A stretch of 64,000 nucleotides of DNA from assembly GCA_949128115.1 (NCBI GenBank), contig OX421962.1, forward strand, positions 64,397,787 through 64,461,786, read 5' to 3'. Positions within the stretch are counted from its first letter, which is position 1. Each line of letters starts with the position of its first letter. The translations under genes were made by a program, and so were the position numbers. Positions 42,331 through 53,665 of the stretch are shown here, piece by piece. This DNA is from Anaspis maculata (lineage: Eukaryota > Arthropoda > Insecta > Coleoptera > Scraptiidae). The notes under the pieces are model-generated. The model was not told the DNA's origin and made no database searches. It was given only the letters and a program-made list of their open reading frames with translations.

Positions 42331-43172
42331 CCACGTTTCCCGAAAGGTTTCTGCGCATACCTGTGAAAGTAGGACGTTGCCATATCTATATCACGACAAC
42401 AAGTTGACAACACTGTAACACGGTGTGCGTGTGTAACGTCACGCAAATTTCAGCTGACAGCGCTTGACGTCGATTTGACGTTTCGACAGATCTAGCTAAA
42501 TAACGCTCTTGTTTCGTCGATCGCCTTGCAGCTCGTTGTGTTTCGTATCACCTGGATCTTTTTTGCGTCTTTCTGCCATACGGCACGTCGTAACATTTCA
42601 TTCTGAACAATATTAAACGTTGAATGGTTATGTTTGTTGTTTGTTTACATTTCGATTATTGATTGACAGTTGCCATTGACAGTGACATTTCGTGCGTCAA
42701 AATTGAAATTACCGCGCTCTGCAGGTATGCGTTCTCATGTATGCGCTGAAGTGATGTACGCAGTGATGTAAAATACCCGGGTTTTTATATTTAAGGGTAA
42801 ATACCCAGGGTAAATACCCGGTATTTACCCAAAATTGGGTATCTAATAGGGTATCTATTTCCATCAATTGTTATTAACAAATGGAGAAACAACAACAAAC
42901 AATTATGATTTTTTGCTCACAGTAGCAAAATGATAATAAGTGCTTTGAAGGTTATGTTTATAAAGCCTTAGAACTTGGAAAAAGAAATCATTCAACCTTT
43001 AACCGTCAACACTGTCAACCAAGCTGTCAACAGTGTCAACTTCTCTGTCAAACTGGGTAGGGTGGGTAAATATCGCTCGGGAAAATACCGGGTAAATACC
43101 CGATTTATATTTACCTACCTACCCGGTAAATACCCGACTCACATCACTGGATGTACGTGATGGTAAACGTGG
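42331..43172. mobile_element. Element family X, copy B, inserted in a palindrome arm
   Basis: Begins CCACGTTTCCCGAAAGG and ends ATGGTAAACGTGG, matching copy A (10694-11313) in inverted orientation. Comparison with the intact opposite palindrome arm shows CTCAAT-[X]-ATTTTGGG against CTCAATTTTGGG, so the insertion duplicated two bases (AT). It contains a hAT-type MITE (42761-43149) absent from copy A. No transposase. Confidence 0.85.
42761..43149. mobile_element. 389-bp hAT-type MITE with exact 8-bp target duplication
   Basis: Termini CAGTGATGT and ACATCACTG are flanked by GATGTACG on both sides (42753-42760 and 43150-43157). Element X copy A at 10694-11313 carries the related unoccupied site (reverse complement GTGATGTACATGATGG). 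Subterminal repeats of TACCCGGTAAATACCC occur in both orientations. An 8-bp duplication and CAGTG ends are diagnostic of hAT. Confidence 0.93.
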
Positions 43173-44267
43173 ATTTTGGGTTGATTGGTAGGCTAAGAAG
43201 TAGGTACTTTTTAACATCCAGTCCACACGTACTTTTTTCAGTGTCCAACTGGAGGTTATCCAAATCATCATCAGGGGTGTATATACTGAACTATTTTCTA
43301 GACATTATGTCAAGAAAACCAATTCTAAACCGCGCATAGAGAGTACACAGATTATTTTTCTTTCGGTCGGTCGAATTGCGATGCCTACTACGCCCGTCAG
43401 GGAGAACGCTGAGCATCGCCAGACTAAACTAGTATGAAAACAGCCCAAACAAATTCAAAACTGACCAAATCTCTGAGTGCTGACTCAGAATTGAATGCCG
43501 AACCACATAATGAGTGTTTCAGGCAGTTTTGAATTCGTTTATGCTGTTTTCATACCAGTTTTAGTCTGGCGATGCTCAGCGCTCTCCCTGACGGGCGTAG
43601 TAGCAGGCATCGCACTTCGACCGACCGAAAGAAAAATAATTTGTGTACTCTCTATACTATGCGCGGTTTAGAATTGGTTTTCTTGACATAATGTTTGGAA
43701 AATAGTTCAGTATATCCACCCCTGATGATGATTTGAATAACCTCCAGTTGGACACTGAAAAAAGTACGTGTGGACTGGATGTTAAAAAATACCTACTTCT
43801 TAGCCTACCAATCTACCCAAAATTGAGAATATGAAAAATTTACTTCATAATAAGATTTTGGGAATGCCAAATAACAGGTCAAGACACAAAACATGCCAAC
43901 TTCGCATCCTCTCGTATGTATAAAAAAATAAAAAGTGACTTCTCTGACCCCCCGAAGATATCATTTTTTCAAGCATGAAGGATGAAAGAAACATGGCGAC
44001 CATTGCCATCGAGATTAACAATGGAGTCACATCATCCCCATTTGAGTGATACAACGAAATTGAAAGATGGTTTGGTAGGAGTTCTTGGACCGTCAACTTG
44101 ACAGGGCCCCTGCGGCCCCCTTAAGGGGAAGCTTTTGTGCTTCCCCTTCTAATATCGTTCGTTAGACCTTGTAGAACCCTTATGCAGAAGGAATTTTCTG
44201 TATCATCAAATGCCGTATAGTACCGTTTTTTAATGTGTACCGACCCCACTATATTTATTATCCGTTT

Positions 44268-47200
44268 CACCCTTATTTGCCACACAGCAAGCCATGATAT
44301 TGTTTTGTTAGGTTTAGCATACTTACTGACGACAGCTCATCAGCTCATGAATTGATTGACAAATCACAAGATGATGCCAAAAATTATTCCGCACAAGACA
44401 AAAATGCAAGTTCTGCGGCATATCCAGTATAATTGACGCCTGCAACTGAACATGGCCCAAAACATGGCAGTGGGTGGAGCCGCGTTTGGGGATAAGTACA
44501 AACCTACCTCAAAACCTACGGTTCCTTTACTCTCAGCTCAAGTTTGACTTGGATGAGCCAAGAAATTTACGTTTTGGTTCATGGACAGGGAACTGGTGCC
44601 TAAAAACCTAGTCCACCTTGCTTCCTGTCCATCACCTCTGTAAAAGCCGAGGTAAAAGCTCATAGTTTTGTTCCCAATTATGCATCCAAGACCTGGTATA
44701 GTGCAAGCGGTACACCAGGATTATTATAAAAAAGTGGCATTTGATGATACAAGCAAGCCACTTCGCATATTTGTTGTCTAAACCCATTAGAAAAATTTCA
44801 CCCGCAGTTCCTAAAAATTCATCCCTTAGGACCCGAGATTTGGGGAGGGGGAAGGAATACTATGAAAAAATACCAAACTTTTCCATCCAAACCTGGTGAG
44901 GCGTGTTTGGTGTCAAAACTATATAACTCAGACCTCTTCGATACAATGACAATGTCAAAACTTTTGTGCGGTCACCGGAAGTCGAGTTAAGTCGTCATCT
45001 TTGAAAATTAGAGCTTAAGGTCAAAATTACAAAGTAAGCGTCAATTACCCATATGTTGGGTATCGATTCTTAGGTTTTCGGGGTCGCTAAAAACGTATGA
45101 AATGAAACAAAAACGATTGGGTACACCGTTCGCCCATTTGATCTACCTATGGGCCCAGAAGTCAGGTAAGCGAGAAAAATCCTACAAATTTTCGAAGTTA
45201 GAAGTGAAATAATAAAGTGAAATAACTTCAATCTGTACTTGATGATGATGCTGTACCAGCTGTTCTATGCGAAATTCATGATGTTCACCTGTGAGCTGTC
45301 AAAAATCCAAAATGGCGCCTATTTCAAACACTCAGGGGAATAATTCATCGTGATTTTCTTTAGGGAGCTCCTACGTGTCACTAGCTAAGCACATGTTGTT
45401 CATCAGTGAACAACGACTAAGAAAGTTTGTTACACTATTGGTGGTATCTTGCATCGTTTAAAAGATATCCGCCGCGAAACTGTTTCGGAACCGTTTTTGA
45501 ACAATAGATTGAATACTTGATTAGGAGGAAAAACTTTGCATGTATAATTGAAATAACCGACCTAAAGATATTTGTTTTGTTTTATGTGGTCATGTTTTAT
45601 GGTTTAGATTTCGTGATCTGTCATTCCTGGTAGATATATGGAGGGTCACAAATCCAAGATGTCCGCCGCTGTAGGGTTATTTAGAAAATTTCGTGCTAAC
45701 TTTGTCCAAAAGCGGAGGGGGGAGGGGGGCGGAAAAACTCAAACATGGAAGATCTACAAACGATAGATTTAATGCATTTTATCCAAATCGCAAAATATCA
45801 GAATACAAAAGATCCAAAACGCAAAATATCTAAATTAGGTACAAAAGATCCAAAGTACAAAAATCGACAGTACATAAGAGCTAAAATTTGAAAGATCTAT
45901 AGCACAAGCCGTACAATGTAGAAAACGTCAAAAATATAAATGGTTTTGAGTTTCCTCCCTTTTCTTCAAATCCACCAGATAAGCAAATTGCTTTTTTTGA
46001 CTTACCAGTGTTGAGGAGTTGGCTTTTGACTCAAGTTGCCTCCTTTCCAAACCCACCAGAAGGAGTTGGTTTTTGACTCAGATTCCTTTTTTCCAGACCC
46101 ACCAGATGAAAATTACTGATTGATTCAGGTGTCCTTCATCTTTTGAGGCCCTCTAAATAATGTCTAGACTCTAGAGTCGTCGACTAAGTCTTGCTTAGTA
46201 AGTTTGAACAAAAAAAAATAACTCGAGTCAAAAAGCAGTAAGCAGCTCCTTATCTGGTGGACTCAACACAAACGGAGGAAACTCAAGTCAAAAGCATTTC
46301 CCGACCCAGTGGATCTGAAAAGAAGGAGGAAACTTGTGACCCTTCCTATGTTTGGTGGTTTGTATTTATATAGTGGACTTTTTGTATATTAGACATACTA
46401 GATTTACATCTTAGGTACTGTACCTAACCTTTTGCATTTTAGATATTTTATTAGACTTTTTGTAATTAAATCTTTTTTCCGCCACTCTATTTCCTCCTGT
46501 TTTCTGCAACAGTGCAACATTATTGAATAAAACGGTAGCAGAGCGAGAGATTTTTTCATCCGTTTTCATCATGTAGGTGTCATTTTTCAATTAAAATTTC
46601 ACGTACATCTACTTTTAGTACGTATGAATCTTGGTTTTATTATAGTTGGGAGTTACCATGTCTGTAAAAGTTTGGCCACCCTTTCCAATTTGTTCTTTGA
46701 AACCCTTAGAGACATTTATGAAGGGTGGCCAAAGTGAGTCTCTGGGAAGTTTCCTGCAGGACACCGGAAACAAGATGGCGGCTCAAAAATATCGGAAACA
46801 ATTATAACTCGGTCTTTAGTTGACCTACGAATGAAATTTAAACGGTTATATTTATGTTCACTCTTTTGTTGAAGAACATACATAATTAAAAAAAATTATG
46901 TAGGGTAACAGCACCAGTAAATGAGGACTTTTTCCAAATATTTTGTAACGTTTTTTCTATTCTATTTTGAATGTTCCTTCTTTTTTCTAACGTCTTTGTA
47001 ACGACTGCACTGACTGCGCCTGATGTAATGTACAATTGTTTTATGGGGCTTTTGGAGGCAATTTAGACAGGTGGCCAAACTGAGCCACCGGGAAGTTTAA
47101 CACAAGGCCCCAAAGACAAGATGGCCGACAAAAATATCGAAATTAATTATTATAATTCGGCTTATATTTTATATTCGACTCACAAATAAAGTGGAAACGA

Positions 47201-50200
47201 TTACATCAATGTTTTACCTTTTGTTAATGAACATGATAATTACTTGAAACACTTAATGTAGGGTAACAGCGCCAGTAGTAAATGATCAAATTCTAAAAAA
47301 ATCGAGTCTTTTCAATGCACTGACTGCACCTAGTGTATCTCTGTCCTGCCTAGGGTCAAAGTGAGTCTCGAGGAAGTTCCCTGCAGAATCCCGAAAACAA
47401 GATGGCGGTCAAAACTATCGGATTGTAGTTAAGTCAGCTTATATTCGACCTACGAATAAAATTTGAACGATTATTCATTAAACGATATATATCTATTAAT
47501 CGCAATTAGTCTGATTATTTATTGTTTTATCTCTTGCTTATGAATAAAGGTCATTTCAATATCTGCATGTAGAGTAACAGCACCAGTAAATGATCGCATT
47601 CCGAATTTTTTCTCAATACTTGGAGCGTTCTTCCTTCTTCCCTCGGCAATGACCGCATGCATGCATGCATAAAAAATGTCGGGATTGGAAATAACAATAA
47701 CTAGACTTATACGCCATGCACACAGAATTGAAATCCCACAAGTCAGATATTTCTTGTCATAAGTGAACAAGAATGAAATAATTATTATAATCAGCTACAA
47801 GTGAACAAAATCTTCAACCAAAGGAGGAATTATTTGAACTAAACTAAACGCTCGTTTTATAGCATGAGGGGATCAAGACAGACATCATTATCATAATCAT
47901 CAAGTTCTCATTCCCAAGACTAGTTGCATGCGTACCTCCATCCCTTCCTATTCTGCTGTGCTAACCTACGTATTTCCCTGAAGGTAAAATATCAAATATC
48001 CTACATCCCCAATTGCTTGTCTGGGAGCAGTGATCTAACCTGGGTCTACCTTTGTTCCTCTTTATCCCCCCCCTCTTCTTTACTGTTTTCCATATATTCC
48101 ATTTTTCTTACTTTTTCCAGTACCTACTAATGCATTTTCTAATCATTCTTGTCCCCCATATAATTTTCCCATCGCGAGTAGTAGTTATCCCTTCCACCTG
48201 CCTGCCTTTTCTTCATTTTCGCTCAAAATATCTTCCGGCTCGTTTCTGATGTCAGTGTTACTTGGCTCGATATCCCTAAAATAAGTCAGTTTTTCCTACT
48301 TCTCACTCATCTTCCACTTCTTCGCACATCTTCTCAATCCATTGTTTTTTGGCTTTCCTGCACTTTCGAATTATTTCAGACATCGTGACAATATTTATTC
48401 ATTACTGAACAGGTACCAGCAATTCATGGATACAATGGCTGATAGCTGTATTCATTTTAGAGTCGAAAAGACCCGAGTTACTCTGATTCAAATTGCTCAA
48501 AAAAAGAAAATTGCAAAAAAACTCGACTTTTTTTAGAATTTAATCATTTACTACTGGTGCTGTTACCCTACATTAGGAGTTTCAAGTAATCATTATGTTC
48601 ATCAACAAAAGGTAAAATACTGATGTAATCGTTTCCATTTTATTTGTAGGTCAAATATAATATATAAGCCGAATTATAATAATTAATTTCGATATTTTTG
48701 TCGCCCATCTTGTCTTCGGGTCCTTGTGTTGAACTTCCCGGTGGCTCACTTTGGCCACCTGTCTAAATGTCTAAATTGCCTTCAAAGGCCTTAAAAACAA
48801 TTGTACATTACATTCGGTGCAGTCAGTGCAGTCGAGAAAAAAACGTTGCAAAATATTGGGAAAAAAATGTAGTTCCCTCATTTACTGGTGCTGTTACCCT
48901 ACATAATTTTTTTAAATCATCTATGGTCTTCAATAAAAGGGTGAACATAAATATAACCTTTGAAATTTCATTCGTAGGTCAACTAAAGGGCGAGTTATAA
49001 TTGTTTCCGATATTTTTGAGCCGCCATCTTGTTTCTGGTGTCCTGCAGGAAACTTCCCAGAGACTCACTTTGGCCACCCTTCTTAAATGTCTCTAAGGGT
49101 TTCAAAGAACAAATTGGAAAGGGTGGCCAAACTTTTACAGGCATGGTAACTCCCAACTATGGATTCATATGTACTATTTGGTAGGTAGTTGGTTATATCT
49201 CTAAAATTATTAAAGGAATAAGAATGTGAGGAGCTCTTCAGAAATATATAAGTAATGTACAGGTGCGGTAGATATTTATTATTTATCCAAATCCAACAAT
49301 AAAGTTGGTATGAAATTTTTATACAGAGGCAGACATCTTTGACTTATGAGTCTTATGACCCTCTATGCATAGACCAGGAATGACAAATCAGGCAAAACAC
49401 ATCATAAGACATGATTGCATGGAACAGACAAAATAAATTTAGGTCGGTTATTTCAATTTTACATGCAAAGGTTCTCCTCCTATTCAAGTATTCAATCTAT
49501 TGTCTAAAAACGGTTCCGAAACAGTTTCGCGTCGGATATCTTTTGAACGATGCAAGATACCACCAATAGTGTGAGGAACTTTCTTAGTCGTTGTTTACTG
49601 ATGAACAACATGTGCTTAGCTAGTGACACGTAGGAGCTCCCTAAATAAAATCACGATAAATTATTCCCCCGAGTGTTTGAAATAGGCGCCATTTCAGACT
49701 TTTGACAGCTCACAGGTGAACATCATGAATTTCACATAGAACAGCTGGTACAGCATCATCATCAAGTACAGATTGGAGCTATTTCACTTTATTATTTCAC
49801 TTCTATTTTCGAAAATTTGTAGGATTTTTCTCGCTTGCCTGATGACTTCTGGGCCCATAGGTAGACCATATGGGCGAACGGTGGACCCAATCGTTTTTGT
49901 TTCATTTCATACGTTTTCAGCGACCCCGAAAACCTATGAATCGATACCCAACATATAGGTAATTGAGGCTTACTTTGTAATTTTAACCTTCAGCTCTAAT
50001 TTTCAAAGATGACGACTTAACTCGACTTCCGGTGACCGCACGAGAGTTTTGACGTTGTCATTGTATCGAGGAGGTTTGAGTTATATAATTTTGACACTAA
50101 ACACGCCTCAGCAGGTTTGGATGAAAAAGTTCGGTATTTTTTTATAGTATTTCCTCCCCCTCCCCAAATCTCGGGTCCTAAGGGATGAATTTTTAGGAAC

Positions 50201-50632
50201 TGCGGGTCAAATTTTTCTAATGGGTTTAGACAACAAATATGCAAAGTGGCTTGCTTGTATCATCAAATGCCACTTTTTTTTGCGTACCGCTAGCACTAGT
50301 AGTACTATGAATAATTACAGTGGCATTTACATCAGATGCAAGGAGTTTCCTCTCCCCCCGGGCTCAGATGTTTAGAGTGTCAAGATTTCGCCCTCGAATC
50401 TTGAAAAACCATTCACCTGCACCTGTCGCGCCATTTTTTCCTTGCTTTTTCCGGGCTAGGCTCCCGGTCCGAATTTTCTTCCACGGTGCGGCGTCATCCA
50501 CGTGTCAGACTGTCAGAGCTACATAACCTGCACTGCGTGAAACCACCTGTGGGGTCTCAGGCGTACCAATGTACCTAACTGAAATTTTTCATAGCTTGCT
50601 GGGTGGCAAATAAGGGTGAAACGGATAATATG
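44268..50632. repeat. Giant 6.4-kb inverted repeat
   Basis: The ends ATTATCCGTTTCACCCTTAT and its complement bound two arms: left about 44268-47320, right about 48540-50632, with a spacer of about 1.2 kb (47500-48530). Matching blocks include the ACCCGAGATTTGGGGAGGGG region (44830/50170), CACGTAGGAGCTCC (45370/49630) and the TTGGCCACCCTTTCC region (46674/49125). The left arm carries about 1 kb without a right-arm counterpart (about 45665-46640), and the outermost inner parts (44290-44735 versus 50275-50590) do not match. Within the arms are diverged 310-bp units with CAAGATGGCGG. No transposase or other ORF is recognisable. Confidence 0.85.
46680..47480 (+). repeat. Diverged about 310-bp tandem units inside the giant inverted repeat
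   Basis: Three successive units share a GTGGCCAAA-type start, GGGAAGTT, ACAAGATGGC, then AAAATATCG and GGGTAACAGCACCAGTAAAT (starting near 46725, 47070 and 47350). The mirror arm shows two complete units (near 48690 and 49010). This is a small satellite that existed before or expanded after the inversion. Confidence 0.7.
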
Positions 50633-50633
50633 C

Positions 50634-50742
50634 TTATGCATGGAAATTTAAGATTTAAAATTTAACATTCAAGTGATCACCCATTGGTTTCCCATGTATT
50701 AAAATTAAATGTTAATCTTAAATCTTAAATTTCAATGCATAA
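50634..50742. mobile_element. 109-bp MITE
   Basis: TTATGCATGGAAATTTAAGA at the left and its near complement at the right (TCTTAAATTTCAATGCATAA) give a roughly 30-bp terminal inverted repeat with further TTAAGATTTAA-type internal palindromy. It starts immediately after the giant inverted repeat. Superfamily unknown. Confidence 0.7.
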
Positions 50743-50755
50743 CTCCACCATTATA

Positions 50756-50953
50756 GCCCCTTCCACAATGATATGTTGTAAATGTTAGCATTTCAAAGCA
50801 ACGAGCACAGATGGCAACGAGTTTCAATGGGTAATGCTTACCATTGCCACTAACATGATTGTGAACGTCACCATTTGAAACTCATTGCTTTGAATACTAA
50901 CATTACCATTGCCGGATAACATTACGTTAACATTAACATCATTGTGGATGGCC
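50756..50953. mobile_element. 198-bp foldback MITE (CCACAATGAT termini)
   Basis: Left GCCCCTTCCACAATGATATG and right terminus (reverse complement GGCCATCCACAATGATGT) form an inverted repeat. The arms continue through TTTCAAAGCAA/TTGCTTTGAA and AACGAGTTTCAA/TTTGAAACTCATT. No clear target duplication. Confidence 0.75.
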
Positions 50954-51212
50954 TTTGTTTATAAAACATGAATTTTTTGGTTACGGTATGGACAATGGAC
51001 AGGGAGCTGGTGCCTCAAAACTTACGTCATAAAGGTACATGATTTTAACCCTGTAGGTCTAATGTGCGTTGATCACAAACATTTTTAATGGTACATCGCT
51101 TACAGGGTGCAACATTAAAAAAAATTTCTCAAATCGTACAAATGGTTCCGTTAAAATACACCCTGTATTTCAAGATGGAAATCGATTCCGTTTTTCATTC
51201 TGATTACAAATA

Positions 51213-52109
51213 CAGGGTGTCCGTTTTTCGAGGCTAAGCATGGGTATCACGCTTATCTTGAGAGATACAAAGTCGGTTAAATTAGGAAAAAGTTGCGCAT
51301 TTTGATCCAAAAAGAAATTTGACGTATCGATTTTAGTTTTTGAGATATCGTGAAAAAACAGGAATTTGAATTTTTTTCTTCATTTTTTATTCAAAAAACG
51401 GTTAAAAGTGGCCTTTTCTAATCTAGACATTGTCAGGGCATTTTTCAAGGGAAATTCAAAGTTGCCAAAATCTTTATTCTAGCTTTCAAAACAACCGAGC
51501 TACGATATTCAACTTTTTTCTTTAATGGGCGCCATATTGGATTTTGATATTTTTGAATACGGTATTCTTTTCTGGTTACAACGATGTGCCACATGTCACT
51601 GTTGAATAAATGTTTAACATTTACGTTTTTGTTATTGTCGGTGCTGATTTTGTTTCCAAAGCACTCTTTGAAAAATTAAAAAAATATGTTCTGCTCAAAA
51701 GCATGAATTCAACAGTGACATGTGACACATCGTTGTAACCAGAAAAAAATATTGTATTCAAAAATGTCAAAATTCAATATGGCGCCCATAAGAGAAAAAA
51801 AAGTTGAATGTCATATCTCGGTTGTTTTGGAAGCTAGAATGAAGATTTTGACAACATTGAATTCCCCTTGGAAAAGTGCCTTCACAATGTCTTAATTAGA
51901 AAAGGCTACCTTCAAGCGTTTTTCAAATGAAAAATAAAAACAAAAATTCCAAATTTCTGTTTTTTCTCGATATCTCGAAAACTAAAACTGACAAGTCAAA
52001 TATCATTTTGGATCATTGATCGTCATGAAAATTCGCAACTTTTTTCTAATTTAACCGACTCTAAAGATAAGCGAGATACCCATGCTTAGCCTCGAAAAAC
52101 GGACACCTG
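51213..52109. mobile_element. TA-flanked CAGGGTG foldback element 1
   Basis: Left CAGGGTGTCCGTTTTTCGAG and right terminus (reverse complement CAGGTGTCCGTTTTTCGAG) begin arms that stay homologous nearly to the centre (AAGCATGGGTATC; TTCTAGCTTTCAAAACAACC-type blocks; ATGTGTCACATGTCACTG centre). TA on both sides. Contains GCGCCATATTGGA/TCAATATGGCGCC mirrored motifs. No transposase. Confidence 0.88.
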
Positions 52110-52113
52110 TATA

Positions 52114-53339
52114 CAGGGTGATTCACCACCAAATGGACATAGCTTAAGGATAGGTCCAGTTTTTCCAGGCGAACCTGGATCTGGTTTTGAAAATTTTCTA
52201 ACGCTGTTCGTTTCAAAGCTACAGGGTGATTCATTTATTTCGTAGAATTTTTTGACAAGCCATAACTTTAGAACAACCCAACAGATTGGTTTGAAATTTT
52301 ATGGGTTTATTCTTCTATTGATATCTGACACATCACTTTATCAAAGAGTTAAAAATTTCCAGGGCCGGCCTTGAAAAAAAAAATTCGAAGCTTTTTTGAA
52401 AAAAGACACTCTGTATGCATATTATTCAAAATTCATTTTCATATTCAAAAACTACATGAAACATGCTATCAATATCGCAAAAAAAATTGCTTGGCACCAT
52501 CAAGCTGTCAAAAGAAAATTGATGATCCTGATGATTTTTGAGGTTAGGATTTTTTGTAAATTATTATTTTCAAATATTCACAAATGATTTATTATGGCCA
52601 AAAATTTCAGCCGTTTCGTCATTAAAGTAAAAATGACATTTTTCTCGTTTTCTCAGTAGTAACAAAAAGTTTTAGCCGAATTTTCAAAAAATTATTGTCA
52701 CGTCCCTCAGCTTAACTTCTATCCCAATTTGAGCTAAAATTGAGGAACGTATCAAAAAATTTTTGAAAATTCTGATGAAATTTTTTGTTACTACTGAGAA
52801 AACGAGAAAAATGTCATTTTTATTTTTCTGACGAAACGGCTGAAATTCAGGGCCATAATAGGTCATTTGCAAATATTTGAAAATAATAATTTGGAAAAAA
52901 TCCTAACCTCCAAAATCATTACGATTGTCAAAATTTTCTTGACAGCTCGATGGTGCCAAGCAATTTTTTTCGCGTTATTATTAGCATGTTTGATATAGTC
53001 TCCGAATTTAAAAATGAAATTCGGAAAATGTGCATACAGAATGTATTTTTTTGAAAAAAGCTTTGAAGTTTTTTTTTTACAAGGCCGGCCCTGGAAACTT
53101 CAAACTGTTTGATAAGGCGATGTGTCAGATATCAATAGAAGAATCAACCCACAAAGTTTCAATCCAATCTATTCGGTCGTTCTGAAGATACGGCTTGTCA
53201 AAAAATTCGACAAAATACATGAATCACCCTGTAACTTCGAAACAAACAGTGTTAGAAAAATTTCAAAGCCAGATTTTGGTTCGCCTGGTAAAACTGGACC
53301 TACCCTTAGGCTATGTCCATTTGGTGGTGAATCACCCTG
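52114..53339. mobile_element. TA-flanked CAGGGTG foldback element 2
   Basis: Left CAGGGTGATTCACCACCAAA and right terminus are exact complements over about 20 bp, and the arms continue (CTATGTCCATTTGG, GTAAAACTGGACC, AGGGCCGGCC blocks) to a centre near 52735. The flanks are TATA at both sides. It is separated from foldback 1 by only four bases, so the two inserted side by side or shared a TATA target. Confidence 0.9.
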
Positions 53340-53665
53340 TATATCACACTTAGTGGGTTAGTCAACAAAACGCCTGTGAAACAATTGATAAATTTTGGTC
53401 CTTTTTTGAAAATTTCAAACTTGTCTTATGGACCGAAAGCCCCCAAAAATTTTGTCTTACGACCAGATTTTCGATCAAGGGGATGCTCCCACACAAAATC
53501 CAGTTGGTTTCATCCATGTACCTTATGACGTAAATTTTTGGCAATTTTCTAGAAAATTGACAGGCTCATACCACCCTAAAGCCCCCGGTCTGACATGTAA
53601 GACAAAGCAATTTTTAACAACCTTATCAACGCACATTAGACCTACAGTCTAATAAAATTAGTATA

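Larger units (their letters stand above)
41905..44270. repeat. 2.4-kb palindrome interrupted by element X
   Basis: The left arm is 41905-42330 plus 43173-43460, the right arm about 43535-44270. Arms of about 730 bp match closely (TAACGAACGATATTAGAAGG left and its complement right; TCCACACGTACTTTTTTCAG and its complement). The left arm is broken by element X (42331-43172); the right arm preserves the uninterrupted sequence ATTCTCAATTTTGGGTAGAT in complement. Centre near 43500. No coding capacity recognised. Confidence 0.9.
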
